Shown: piece by piece, positions 37,677-46,898 of the stretch
Layout of the letters: each line of letters opens with the position of its first letter
How positions within the stretch are numbered: position 1 is the stretch's first letter
Origin: Xenorhabdus hominickii
GTDB lineage: Bacteria; Pseudomonadota; Gammaproteobacteria; Enterobacterales; Enterobacteriaceae
Length of the DNA stretch: 49,277 bases
Direction of reading: 5' to 3'
NCBI RefSeq assembly: GCF_002632725.1
Contig: NZ_NJAI01000004.1
Coordinates: forward strand, 11,810 to 61,086
The notes under the pieces: model-generated
Database searches by the model: none
What the model was told of the DNA's origin: nothing
What the model saw: only the letters and a program-made list of their open reading frames with translations
Program-made: the position numbers and the translations under genes

Positions 37677-38300
37677 TCAGGACTGTGGAATAAATTTTAT
37701 TCCAATAAAAGTGCGCACCGCATTCCCTCTTTCAACCTGATGATGGAACAAACGCCGTTCAGCCCTGAGTTGTACCTGATACCTATTCTGCTGTTGCTGA
37801 AGCCTATGCCCCAACAACAAACGAGCAAGCCGCCGATTAGCATGTTGGCTACGCTCTGATTGCACTTTAATGCTGATACCACTGGCAACATGTATTGCCC
37901 GAACTGCTGATTCAGTTTTATTGACATGTTGACCACCAGGTCCGGAAGCTTTCAATGTTTCAAACCGAATTTCGCTTTCCGTTATTTCCTGCATGAGTTC
38001 AGGTTCAAATTGCGTCACGCCAATAAACCAATTTTTGCGGCCAACTCCTTTTCGCCATGGGCTTTCGCAAATCCATTTAATCGTACCGTGCCAACGCTCA
38101 AATAATTGCTGTTCATTTTTTCCTTGAATAGCAACCAACACAGAACACAATGTACCTGAACGCTGCCCCCGTTCTTCCTCCAAAATATTAGTTGTAATTC
38201 CCAATTCTTCGGCTTCTTGAATCAATCGCTCTAATGCTTTTTTGACAGCTAACGCGCATTCATCAGGCCCCTGTGCAGCGGAAATCTGCAATAATATCAT
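37677..38300 (-). CDS. prfH: PrfH, release-factor homologue of the rtcB2-prfH repair module
   Basis: PrfH is a class I release-factor relative that keeps the catalytic GGQ (residues 122-124 in ASGPGGQHVNKTESAVRA) but lacks the codon-recognition domain of RF1/RF2. Published work describes it as freeing the peptide from ribosomes whose 16S rRNA decoding centre has been nicked, so that RtcB2 can reseal the RNA. The 207-residue length is typical. Its ATG overlaps the rtcB stop (ATGA 38297-38300), so the two are coupled. The C-terminal part is basic and helical, as in release factors. Confidence 0.92.
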   Translation of the reverse strand: MILLQISAAQGPDECALAVKKALERLIQEAEELGITTNILEEERGQRSGTLCSVLVAIQGKNEQQLFERWHGTIKWICESPWRKGVGRKNWFIGVTQFEPELMQEITESEIRFETLKASGPGGQHVNKTESAVRAIHVASGISIKVQSERSQHANRRLARLLLGHRLQQQQNRYQVQLRAERRLFHHQVERGNAVRTFIGIKFIPQS

Positions 38301-39418
38301 TCATTGCCTCCCCGCGTTTTATATGTCAGGACAGGTTTAAGTCTTGCGATTAACGTCACCAAACCAGCCTGTAACATTGCATCCATCACACAACTGATAG
38401 ATTTGTAAGCTTCAGGTGCCTCTTGGAAAATTAATTGCTTATCTAAGCAAATGACCCGGCTACCCAATGCAGTGCGAGAAAGCTGTACTGCATTGTAACG
38501 ACCATCCAACCGTTCCTTGCACTCACTACGCATCCATTTCCGTCCTGCACCATGAGCAAGAGAAAATAGACTATGTTCACTGGCCAGCGGTTGAACTAAA
38601 TAACTATAATCACCACGCGACCCCGGTATAATCACAAGCCCTTGATCAGCCGGTGTTGCGCCCTTGCGATGCAACCAGCCATTGGTGCCGTCAATAGTAC
38701 ATGGGGTAAGCAGATTATGTGAAACATCAAGCAAGCGTTCCCCATTAGCTTTCCAGCGTTTTAGCATTCTCTCCGCAATTAATTGACGATTGAAACAAGC
38801 ATAATCCAACGCTTGTTGATGCTGCTGAAGATAATTTTGCGCTTGTGGGCTAGATGCAACCAATCCATGATGCCCATGTTCACGAACATGTTGTTCAAGG
38901 ATCATTTGCCCCATGCCACGTGAACCACTATGTACCAATAAAAGAAGTTGCTGTTTATTCAGTTTCCACGTTTCAAGCACCTCTGGTTGATATATTTCAT
39001 CCAATTGCTGTAACTCAGCAAAATGGTTGCCACCACCAATCGTTCCCGGCAAATAGCAAAAATGTTCAGGTATATCGTCAGGTAAATCTTCTTCTGCCAG
39101 CGGAGAATCAATGGAGCCTAACCGTTTTTCCAGCTTGTCCAATGACCATTTATTTAATGTCAAATCAGTCTGCCATAATGCTATACCACAACCAATATCA
39201 TTGCCAATGAGTGCGGGATAAAAACGTGACTGTGAAAAAAATGCTGCTCCAACAGGATACCCTCTACCTGGGTGAAGATCCGGGAGTCCAACTACACTTA
39301 CCATGTCAGGAAGTTGCGCTGTTATTTCAAGTTGCTGAATGGCCTTACCTTCCAGCCAAGTATTTTCTGTTGCGATAATCTGTACGTTCGGTACAGCGGA
39401 ATGCAAAGTATTGCCCAT
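38297..39418 (-). CDS. rtcB: RtcB2-type RNA ligase, partner of PrfH
   Basis: RtcB joins 2',3'-cyclic phosphate (or 3'-phosphate) and 5'-OH RNA ends using GTP and Mn2+. The 373-residue protein has the metal and guanylate residues: Cys78 in GNDIGCG, His132 in GGGNHF, His163 in LVHSGSRGMG, His234 in DVSHNLL, and His289 in LAHGAGRKWMR, the likely GMP-carrying His. It is shorter than E. coli RtcB (408 aa), typical of the RtcB2 group linked to prfH. Neither rtcA nor rtcR is present, which separates this module from the classical rtcBA operon. Confidence 0.93.
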   Translation of the reverse strand: MGNTLHSAVPNVQIIATENTWLEGKAIQQLEITAQLPDMVSVVGLPDLHPGRGYPVGAAFFSQSRFYPALIGNDIGCGIALWQTDLTLNKWSLDKLEKRLGSIDSPLAEEDLPDDIPEHFCYLPGTIGGGNHFAELQQLDEIYQPEVLETWKLNKQQLLLLVHSGSRGMGQMILEQHVREHGHHGLVASSPQAQNYLQQHQQALDYACFNRQLIAERMLKRWKANGERLLDVSHNLLTPCTIDGTNGWLHRKGATPADQGLVIIPGSRGDYSYLVQPLASEHSLFSLAHGAGRKWMRSECKERLDGRYNAVQLSRTALGSRVICLDKQLIFQEAPEAYKSISCVMDAMLQAGLVTLIARLKPVLTYKTRGGNE

Positions 39419-39503
39419 AGATCAACCTTATGATCAATGAAAAAATAAAGGTGTGGTCAGGCCTTCCTAGCCAAGCAATACTGAAAAATTTTTAATTTCG
39501 TAA

Positions 39504-39548
39504 TTAGCTATGGGCTGGCCTGAAAAGAGTTATTGCTACTGTCATCAT
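39504..39548 (-). CDS. Possible 14-codon leader ORF upstream of rtcB
   Basis: A near-perfect Shine-Dalgarno GGAGGAATTC is followed after 8 bases by ATGATG, encoding MMTVAITLFRPAHS and TAA, 85 bases before rtcB. This ribosome-binding site is far stronger than that of rtcB. AGGCC within the ORF can pair with GGCCT further down (near 39460), giving a possible alternative fold. It may be a translated leader that senses ribosome state; expression is unproven. Confidence 0.4.
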   Translation of the reverse strand: MMTVAITLFRPAHS

Positions 39549-40174
39549 GATGAATTCCTCCTTTTCAGTCGTTAATGGGGTTTAATGAATAGTTGCGTTT
39601 TACGCGCGCTGAATCATACTTCAATTTTTATAGTTATTGCCAGTGTTTTTTTAATTTATGTTAATTAAACCATAAGAAGGTGATTTAATTAACTTTGCAT
39701 TTAATTTCAAGGGGTGATTAATGAAAATACTTCTTTAATATCTGACAACTACATTGATAGCCATTATTACAAAAAAGTTCTAATAAAAACGAACATCATT
39801 TACGATTTTCCCTGACATTTTTTCTATATATAAAGCAGCAATATGATACTGGGAAACTTGATCACCATAAAAGCTCATGCCATTGAATATTGTTTAATTC
39901 ACTGAATAATAAATGCTTGCCTAGTATTGCATATAAATTTTCCAAACTACATTCAGCGTCTACAGCACCTTGTTCAGCAGATTTTTTATATCACTCTTCC
40001 ACTCTTTTTAATTTTAATTAACATTAGTTGATTTTTCCTTATCCAAGAAATGCAATAACGAAGTATTATACCAACCACGAACGCCTTATTCACCCTAAAA
40101 AATATCAGATTAATTTTTATTTAAATTAATCCTTATAGAGCATTATTAGCATCCAAACATTGATCTTAAATAAA
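39549..40174. other. Non-coding AT-rich interval upstream of the rtcB-prfH operon
   Basis: About 620 bases that should contain the promoter of the rtcB-prfH operon. No convincing -24/-12 element of the sigma-54 type (as used by E. coli rtcBA) was seen. No open frame or recognisable repeat is present. Confidence 0.4.
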
Positions 40175-40540
40175 TCACAATGAATAATGGTCATCATCTT
40201 TTAGTGGTAAAGCTATCCCCATCGTCAAAAATAAAGAAATAACTAAAAAAATATTTATTAACGTCATAGAGCGATATTGAGATGATTTACTTTTTTCCAA
40301 ATTAGATTTTCTTTCATCTAATAAATACTGATTGTCTTCAATTTGAGAAAGTATCTCTTTCGCCCGTTCTATATCAGAACGATGAACAAGGATCTTAACA
40401 CCACCATATGCTTGAGAATACATGTAGTTATTCCACACAATGTCTTCATCTATCACTACTGCATAAACGTTTTCAGACAACATTCTGCCCAAAATAATAT
40501 GAGCATCTATCGGTGATAGAAAATTTGCCAATAACTGCAT
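40175..40540 (-). CDS. DUF2007-domain protein with a C-terminal membrane segment
   Basis: The 121-residue protein starts MQLLANFLSPIDAHIILGRML at 40540, behind AGAGGAAAT; an in-frame extension of 12 codons is unlikely. Residues 1-70 match DUF2007, a ferredoxin-like domain found in putative signal-transducing proteins, including VDEDIVWNNY-like and YGGVKILVHRSDIERAKEIL elements. A charged linker is followed by one hydrophobic helix (TLINIFLVISLFLTMGIAL). The topology suggests a tail-anchored inner-membrane protein. Its function is not known. Confidence 0.7.
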   Translation of the reverse strand: MQLLANFLSPIDAHIILGRMLSENVYAVVIDEDIVWNNYMYSQAYGGVKILVHRSDIERAKEILSQIEDNQYLLDERKSNLEKSKSSQYRSMTLINIFLVISLFLTMGIALPLKDDDHYSL

Positions 40541-40692
40541 ATTTCCTCTTTGGGGATGGCTGTTCCACATAAGCACACCATGATCAGATGATTTATTGAC
40601 CAGTATAACCTACCATTGCATATTTCTTCCAACTTTCTTCAATCGATTGGAAATAAAGCACACCAGAACATGAATGTGCCTTCACTCAATAA

Positions 40693-41037
40693 CTAAATTT
40701 TACCCATTTCCTGTAATTTCTTGAACATTTCCGCATCTCTTCTGGCTTGTTCTGCCATTCTGCTGGCATCACGAGCCCAAGCGTTAGAATCAACAAAATC
40801 AGAGCCTTTTCTTCTTGCTGACATTTCAAGTGCATGACATTTATCCATATCAATGGCACCTTTTCTGAAGGTTATTTCATCTAAGATTCTAAGGGTAGTA
40901 TTGCCATTATCTGAATTTTCACCAAGAGCCGAACATAATTCATTATTGCTGAGTGATGTTAAGTTATCTGTTGGTATTTTATTTAATACACAACCAGACA
41001 TAGCAAGAGTAGATAATAATAGTAATTTTTTTAGCAT
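40693..41037 (-). CDS. Small lipoprotein of unknown family, 114 aa
   Basis: The N-terminus MLKKLLLLSTLAMSGCVLNK is a lipoprotein signal with the lipobox AMSGC and Val at +2 of the mature protein, pointing to the outer membrane. The rest is polar, with two further Cys (ELCSAL and DKCHAL) and a highly charged helical C-terminus (ARDASRMAEQARRDAEMFKKL). The family is not recognised. It is separated from its neighbours by 115-150 bases and is probably transcribed alone. Confidence 0.65.
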   Translation of the reverse strand: MLKKLLLLSTLAMSGCVLNKIPTDNLTSLSNNELCSALGENSDNGNTTLRILDEITFRKGAIDMDKCHALEMSARRKGSDFVDSNAWARDASRMAEQARRDAEMFKKLQEMGKI

Positions 41038-41146
41038 TTACTTTTTGAGTCCATAAAAACGGGGCAGCATTATATATACATAAGTAAATCAGGTAAATAC
41101 AAAATGAGGTAATCACCAGATATGCGCCGTTAATGTCATCTAAAAG

Positions 41147-41797
41147 TTAATGTAATTTATACAAAATTTTGACGTAAAAACAACAACTAATCAAATGAAA
41201 ACTAACAAGCACCATGATGATTATGGTATTCAATACACGGGTTTGCCTTGGTCGGCCACCTTTTGTACCAAAGACAACATGCAGTTTCGGATCTGATTGT
41301 TCCAACCGTTTACGCCAGCTTTTCAGTGAAGCACTGCATTGCACCGCTTCCTGAAAACGTAATCCCAATAATCGGGCAAGTTTCAGCGTGACAGCAAATC
41401 CGGCATCACGTTCAAGCGCCTTCTGATAAACCATCTGAAACGTGGCATCAGGGATCGCTTGTTTTGTTCCAGCGCGGCTGGTTCCGCTTAATCCCAATGC
41501 TTGATTACTTAAACGGGACGAAGTTTCCAATTTTTCCCGGCCTGCCATGCGGAAGATATTACGCAGTGCGGACATTTCATTTTGCACCGTTCGTTTGGCA
41601 ATCCCTTGAGATAAGCGGGCATCAACGTAATGTTCCACATGCTTGGCTTTCAAATGGCTGAGACTTTTAACCTGAATATTCAGGCTCAATAACAACGCCC
41701 CTAAACGTCCCGCAATCCGAATACGGTCATGGCAGGTTTTATGACTGCCACCACCCTGACGGGCAAAAAATTTTAATTCTTTAATCAATCGGCTCAT
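41147..41797 (-). pseudogene. Truncated tyrosine integrase
   Basis: From the likely start MSRLIKELKFFARQGGGSHK (41797) the protein follows an integrase family of genomic islands: KAKHVEHYVDARLSQGIAKR and TVQNEMSALRNIF (core-binding domain), then LKLARLLGLRFQEAVQCSAS with the first catalytic Arg, and VFGTKGGRPRQTRVLN. After VLN, near 41235, the sequence changes to a hydrophobic, unrelated tail that ends in a stop. The second half of the catalytic domain (HxxR and the Tyr) is missing, so it cannot recombine DNA. An in-frame extension to 41962 upstream is probably not translated. Confidence 0.8.
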
Positions 41798-42084
41798 TGG
41801 CTTTCCCTTGCTTATACCTGACAACATACGATCTCTGGCGCGCGACAATGCGGCAAAACAAGATATATCTGCCTTGCCCTTGACGAATATCTGTGCGCCA
41901 GAGTGAACACAGGTTGAGGTATTGCGGGGTATCGGTTGAGTACGCGGTACTGCCGTCTGCATAAGCAGGTCATCCCCACCGGCTAAAAGCCAGCCTCGAT
42001 ACCGCTGTGTTTACTCTTCTTGTTGTCCCGTTTATGCTTCTATTTTAATAAATTCGCTTATGATTTATCAGTGGAGCTCTTATT

Positions 42085-42993
42085 ATGCATATCATTCTAG
42101 CGCCAACCAATCTTGGGTTAAGCCCTTTATGGGAGGGGCACTTGCCAGGGACATGGCGGGCTCCGCAAGTACTGATGAAACATGGGTTAGCGGAAAAGCT
42201 ACGGGCTAATGCGGTCAGTGAATTAATGCGTCCGGTATATTCACCGGAACCTCAAATCGGGACACGGATACGCAATGGTTATGGTATTCGTGACTTTAAT
42301 CTACAGTTGGCGGCGGAAGTGGCTAAGGTACAAGAAAATGGCAACTTTCCACTCATTATTGGTGGTGACTGCTCAATTCTATTAGGCGCATTGGCGGGCT
42401 CTCGTCAGGCAGGGCCTATTTCACTCATCCATATTGATGGTCACAGTGATTATCGTCATCCAGATAACTACGATACACAGCAAATGTTAGGTGCAGTGGC
42501 TGGGATGGATTTGGCTTTGGCAACCGGTCGAGGTGAGGCGCTATTAATCGATTGGCCGGATATAGAAAGTCCATTAGTGCCAGAGCAACAGGTACTCCAA
42601 CTCGGCGAACGCGAGAGCAGAGATGTTGATTTTGCTTGGCCTGATATTAACCAAACGGCTATTTCACAGATTGATGTATTTACCGCACATTCAATCGGTG
42701 AAAAAGGGATCCTCCACAAAATCGAGCAAATGTTAGTTGCTCAGCCGACATGGCGTTTTTGGATACATATCGATGTCGATGTTCTTGACCAAAACATCAT
42801 GCCAGCGGTTGATTCACCCGGTAGTCCGGGTATTGAACCGAGTTGGCTAAAAAATATCGGGGCGCAATTACTTAATAACCCATTATGCTGTGGCATGACG
42901 GTTTCTGTTTTCGATCCTGATTTAGATCCCGATGGTCGTTATGCAGCGCTGCTTGTTGAAATTCTAGAAGCCATGTTCTTGCCCCGTAAATAG
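42085..42993 (+). CDS. Arginase/agmatinase-family hydrolase with an altered metal site
   Basis: The 302-residue protein has the ureohydrolase fold signatures: GGDCS (residues 93-97), DGHSDY (Asp118, His120, Asp122) and HIDVDVLD (Asp230, Asp232), which bind two Mn ions in arginase and agmatinase. The first block is GGDHS in canonical enzymes; here the His that binds one Mn is Cys96. Some arginase relatives carry this change, so activity is possible but the substrate (arginine, agmatine, formiminoglutamate or another guanidino compound) cannot be told. It stands alone on its strand and a terminator hairpin follows. Confidence 0.8.
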   Translation: MHIILAPTNLGLSPLWEGHLPGTWRAPQVLMKHGLAEKLRANAVSELMRPVYSPEPQIGTRIRNGYGIRDFNLQLAAEVAKVQENGNFPLIIGGDCSILLGALAGSRQAGPISLIHIDGHSDYRHPDNYDTQQMLGAVAGMDLALATGRGEALLIDWPDIESPLVPEQQVLQLGERESRDVDFAWPDINQTAISQIDVFTAHSIGEKGILHKIEQMLVAQPTWRFWIHIDVDVLDQNIMPAVDSPGSPGIEPSWLKNIGAQLLNNPLCCGMTVSVFDPDLDPDGRYAALLVEILEAMFLPRK

Positions 42994-43062
42994 CCAATAT
43001 TCCTTTTGATATCAGTGAGTGCTCTCTAATTCTTCTTTGTATTTTTTACTGGTGTACATGAT

Positions 43063-43083
43063 AAGGAGGAATAAATCCTCCTT
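43063..43083 (+). terminator. Hairpin after the arginase-family gene
   Basis: AAGGAGGA and TCCTCCTT form a perfect 8-bp stem with an ATAAA loop, about 70 bases past the stop. The rest of the 42994-43364 gap is AT-rich and must hold the promoter of the T6SS fragment. Confidence 0.55.
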
Positions 43084-43364
43084 GCTGTTTATTTGGTAAA
43101 ATATCTAACACAAGTGTCCCTAATGAAGTCACTACAATAGTGATGGTTGATTAAATTCATTAATGATGCCAACGATGTTGACAATTACCGTGTTCGTATC
43201 AGCCTTATTTTTGCCTATATTTCCGTGCCTATTCCACTAATTTCCCCATATTTCACCAAAATCAGGTGAAAATTCCATCTAATTGGTTAATTAATTTTAT
43301 TGATGAATGTGTACAATAAATTAACCTACCGAATAAAAAAATCTAACATAAAAAAGTAAGCATA

Positions 43365-45103
43365 ATGAAAAACAACAAGGAATCGCTGTACCTGCAAGAA
43401 CGCGCCTATCTGCGGGAGCTGGCACAGCGCGTGGCGAAAAAATCACCACATCTGGCCGATTTTCTTATTGCCTCCCATGCTCCCGATATTGCGCGTCTTT
43501 TTGAAGTCTTTGCCCTGCTAATCGCCAATATACGGGATAAACTGGACGATGAGTTTCCCGAAGTCACCCACGGCATTCTCTCGCGTATCTGGCCGTTATT
43601 CTTGTGTCCTGTTCCGCCCACGACGTTATTGCAGTTTTATCCCATGGATGATGAGCATCAGGGTATTGCTGATATTCCAGCAGGGGCATCCGTGTCTGCC
43701 CGGCTTAACGGGCAGTTACTCGCCTTTAAGACCTGTAGGCCCCTGCATATCGAACCGTTAATCGTGCAGGAGCGAGCGGTAAATAAAACGGGCACTCACA
43801 GTGAGATCATTCTGACTCTGTGCCAGACAGGCACGGGATCTGCTGTCTGGCAAAGTGGTTCATTAACCTTTTTCCTGGGTACCGATATGGAACGTGCCAC
43901 TCAGCTCAGTTTGTGGCTGGATCAGCACCTTTGTGATGTCAGCCTGAAAGCTCAGGACGAACGGCGGAGACTCAACGATTCGCCTTATGGCTGGCATAAT
44001 TTGTTTGATAGTCCGGTGCTACCGACACCAAAGAATACGTATTCCGGCCTGCAACCGTTGGTGGAATATTATGCGCTACCTGCACTTTATAACTTCGTCC
44101 CGTTGGACATCAGCAATGAGCATGCACAAGTGCCGCTGAATGAAGATAGCATGTTTGAGCTGATTTTTCGTTTCGAGGGTGAATTGCCGCTGGATGATGT
44201 CGATGGGGCGTTTTTGTTGGGCTGCGTGCCTGCCATTCATCTGGAAAACCAAAGCAGTCCGTCCATTTTGCTGGAGACCGGGGATCACAGCTATCTATTG
44301 CCGTTGGGGGAATCGATGCGGTTGTTCCGGCTTCGGGAGATTCAGGTGGTGCAACAGCCCGATAACGATGAGCAACGCGGCACACCTTATCGCTGGCTGC
44401 CGATTGAACAGTTTGTTCCGGCCGGGCATTTTCTCGATGACGACCAGCAACCTGATGACTTTTATTACCAGCTTCAAACCACACAGGATTTCCTGGGCAG
44501 AACCGGGCACCGGCTGAACTTTTTTGATTTGACCGGCAAACCCGCAAAAAACTTACCCGACATCGCCATCTCGTGCCATTTCATCAGCTATCACGAGCAG
44601 GCGTTGACGCTGGCACAGGGGGCGATCACGGTGACACAGGAAAGTTCACCGTCTCATCTTGGTGCGCAGAATATTATCCCGGTCATGACCGATTACCCGC
44701 CGTTGTTACAGGAAAATAGCGGCGGGCCGCTGCTGTCCTGCCTTTCCAGCCCGCCGGTGATGTTATTTGCTACTGACAGCCTGAAACAATTCCTCCGCCT
44801 GTTTGACTCGCATACCAATACAAATCACCCGATGAGCCGCCAGTTCCGCCAACATATTGACGGTATTGTACAGGTGGAAGAACGCCTGACCGACCGGCTC
44901 GCGGGTATGTGCTGTCACTGACGCTGAATCCAGATTATTACCGCACTCCCGGCGAGATGTACCGCTTCTGCCGCTTAATCAATGAAGCAATGGCCTGTTT
45001 TATCAGCCAGTCTACATTTGTCAAGCTGGAAATTTTTATCCCGGACAGTAACAAAGTGCTGTGGCAGTTCGGGCATGTCGATGGGTTACGCCCGGATATG
45101 TAA
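43365..45103 (+). pseudogene. tssF: TssF (VasA/ImpG) T6SS baseplate protein, frameshifted
   Basis: TssF pairs with TssG and TssK in the T6SS baseplate. The first frame (43365-44921, 518 codons) starts LYLQERAYLRELAQRVAKKS and contains FPEVTHGILSRIWPLFLCPVPP near residue 65 and FFDLTGKPA near residue 387, as in TssF. It stops after DRLAGMCCH. The remaining 64 codons (LSLTLNPDYYRTPGEMYRF... HVDGLRPDM) continue in another frame to 45103. A one-base loss near 44903-44907, in GCGGGT, would restore a protein of normal length (about 580 aa). No tssE or tssG flanks it, so the locus is a remnant. Confidence 0.8.
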
Positions 45104-45139
45104 CTAAGGAACCGATGCAATAAATCAGAAGGAGTAAAA

Positions 45140-46270
45140 ATGAAAAGTGGATTACGTTTTGTCTGCACTCTCGCCGGTGTGCCGGAAAACACCTTTGCCG
45201 TGGGGGAGTTTTCCCTGCAAGAAGGCTTATCGGAACTCTTTACCCTGAACCTGACGTTAGTCAGAACCGGTAACGCGAACCCGTTTAAACCGCAGGCGGA
45301 AATTGATTTGGCCTCGCTGCTGATGCAGGAAGCGGTATTGCAGGTGTTTAACGGCGAAACTGAGCAGCGCAAAATCACCGGTATTGTTTCCCATGCAGAT
45401 TGGAGCGGTACAGATGGCAACAAAACACTTTATACCGTCACCGTGCGCCCGGCGCTCTGGCGTCTGACGCTCAATCAGGACAGCCGGATTTATCATCAGC
45501 AAAATGTTCCGGCGATGTTAAACAGTCTGCTGAAAAAACACCGGGTGAAAGCCGATTCGAAGCTCTACGATACCCATCAGGACAGGGAATATGTCACCCA
45601 GAAACGCGAATCGGATTATGCGTTTTTCAGCCGGTTGGCGGCGGAAGAGGGATGCAGTTTCTGGTTTGAAGATGAAACGGCGTTTTTCAGTGACAGTCAT
45701 TTAGGAATGACGGCGGGTCTGCCATTGCAATACCAGCCCCAGCCGGAAACGGCCTACGGCGTCGATACGATTTATCAGGTGCGGCTAGGCGTTGGTATGA
45801 GTCCGCAACGCAGTCTGCATAAAGATTACAACCTGGAGAACCCGCGCTATCACCTCTCCCATATGCAAAGCAGCGAAGGCTTCCGTGATTTTGGCAGCCA
45901 GACACCGTATACCGTATTTGAAAGTTACGGACGCTTTCAAAAAGATGCCGCCGCCAAACCCTTTTTAAAATACCGTCAGGAAGCGCTGGATAACCAGAAA
46001 CAAACCGGCAGCGGCAGTAGTAACTGCATCAAACTGATGCCGGGCAAAATCTTCGAGATAAAAAATCATCCACATAAACCGCTCAATGTTCGCTGGCAGG
46101 TGGTCGGTATCAGCCACCACGGACGTTGCCCGCAGGCACTGGGAGACAGTGGCGGTGAAGGCACCACACTCAGCAACACATTCAGTTTCATTTCTGGCCT
46201 CGATGATTACCGTCCACCGTTCCACTACAAACCCTTACAGGGAGAGGGACTGCTTCAAAACCGACGATAG
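45140..46270 (+). pseudogene. vgrG: VgrG (TssI) T6SS spike protein, truncated
   Basis: VgrG trimers form the puncturing tip of the T6SS. The 376 codons cover only the N-terminal gp27-like part: GEFSLQEGLSELFTLNL near residue 22, NSLLKKHRV, YVTQKRESDYAFFSRLAAEEG near residue 150 and a final YRPPFHYKP. After KPL, near 46245, homology stops and a short GEGLLQNRR tail runs into reversed phage DNA. The gp5 OB-fold and beta-helix spike are missing, so the product cannot form a working tip. AGAAGGAG precedes the ATG. Confidence 0.85.
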
Positions 46271-46796
46271 GGTTAACGATATTAGCGGCTGCACATTGTT
46301 TTGCTTCATCGCTCAAGTTTGGCATCAGAGCAAACAAGCTACTGACAGCATCAATCGACATTTTCAATGTTCTGGCACGACGATATTCAGGTAAACCTAA
46401 TTTGCTTTTCTCAGGTGATACTGGCGCTAACTTACCAGAACGGTAGTCAATGAAAGTCTGGTTGACCTGTAAACGGAATTTGGGAGAGATCCACCCCGCA
46501 TATTCAACAGCTAAAAGCTCGTGGGTGAAAGTGCCTTGATTATTGCCACCGTTAACAATATTGATTGATTTGCGAGCAGGGTGTAAATTTACACTCTGGA
46601 TATTTTTCAATGAGTTAGACTCAAGCTCTGTGATAAGAGCTTGTGTTTCATTACGGCGTAGCCATTGGCTGGGTTTTTTATGAGCATCTCCACCACTCGC
46701 TCTATGCAAAGCATTCAGGTTAAAACGACCTTCTGAATCGGTAGTGATTTCTACGCCTGCAATGACAGGAAGATTTTTATTTGCTACATTATTCAT
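46188..46796 (-). CDS. KilA-N antirepressor, C-terminus cut by fusion to vgrG
   Basis: The 202-residue protein has a KilA-N DNA-binding domain: VEITTDSEGRFNLNALHRAS near residue 14, PSQWLRRNET near residue 42, and FTHELLAVEYAGWISPKFRLQ near residue 90. Such proteins act as phage antirepressors that inactivate the prophage repressor. The last 18 residues or so (from about GFEAVPLP) are coded by the antisense strand of vgrG, so the native C-terminus has been lost. It sits downstream of a ribbon-helix-helix gene on the same strand, as ant follows arc in phage P22. Confidence 0.75.
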   Translation of the reverse strand: MNNVANKNLPVIAGVEITTDSEGRFNLNALHRASGGDAHKKPSQWLRRNETQALITELESNSLKNIQSVNLHPARKSINIVNGGNNQGTFTHELLAVEYAGWISPKFRLQVNQTFIDYRSGKLAPVSPEKSKLGLPEYRRARTLKMSIDAVSSLFALMPNLSDEAKQCAAANIVNPIVGFEAVPLPVRVCSGTVDGNHRGQK

Positions 46797-46833
46797 ATTG
46801 TCACTCTCTGTTATGGGTTGACATAATCTTTAA

Positions 46834-46895
46834 TTACTTTCGATGGTCTTGAAGATTTAGAAGCCTCGTCGGTTGCACCCTTCGAGGTTTCGCTT
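46834..46895 (+). ncRNA. Candidate Sar-like antisense RNA in the arc-ant gap
   Basis: Opposite the two immI-like genes, a plus-strand promoter (TTGTCA 46798-46803, 18-base spacer, CATAAT 46822-46827) is followed by about 60 bases and a terminator-like stem (AAGCCTCG with CGAGGTTT, 46861-46890) then CGCTTTTACT. In P22, the antisense RNA sar lies in the same gap and represses ant. Unlike P22 sar, the predicted RNA does not cover the ant start itself. It is a prediction from promoter, stem and context only. Confidence 0.4.
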
Positions 46896-46898
46896 TTA

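Noticed and set aside
39560..39680. Possible sigma-54 promoter of the rtcB-prfH operon
   Set aside because: A TGGCA is visible on the minus strand, but there is no TTGCA-type -12 element at the right distance.
41963..42084. Short CGGCTAAAAGCCAG inverted repeat near the truncated integrase
   Set aside because: Stem too short, and no copy was found elsewhere in the window, so an attachment site cannot be claimed.
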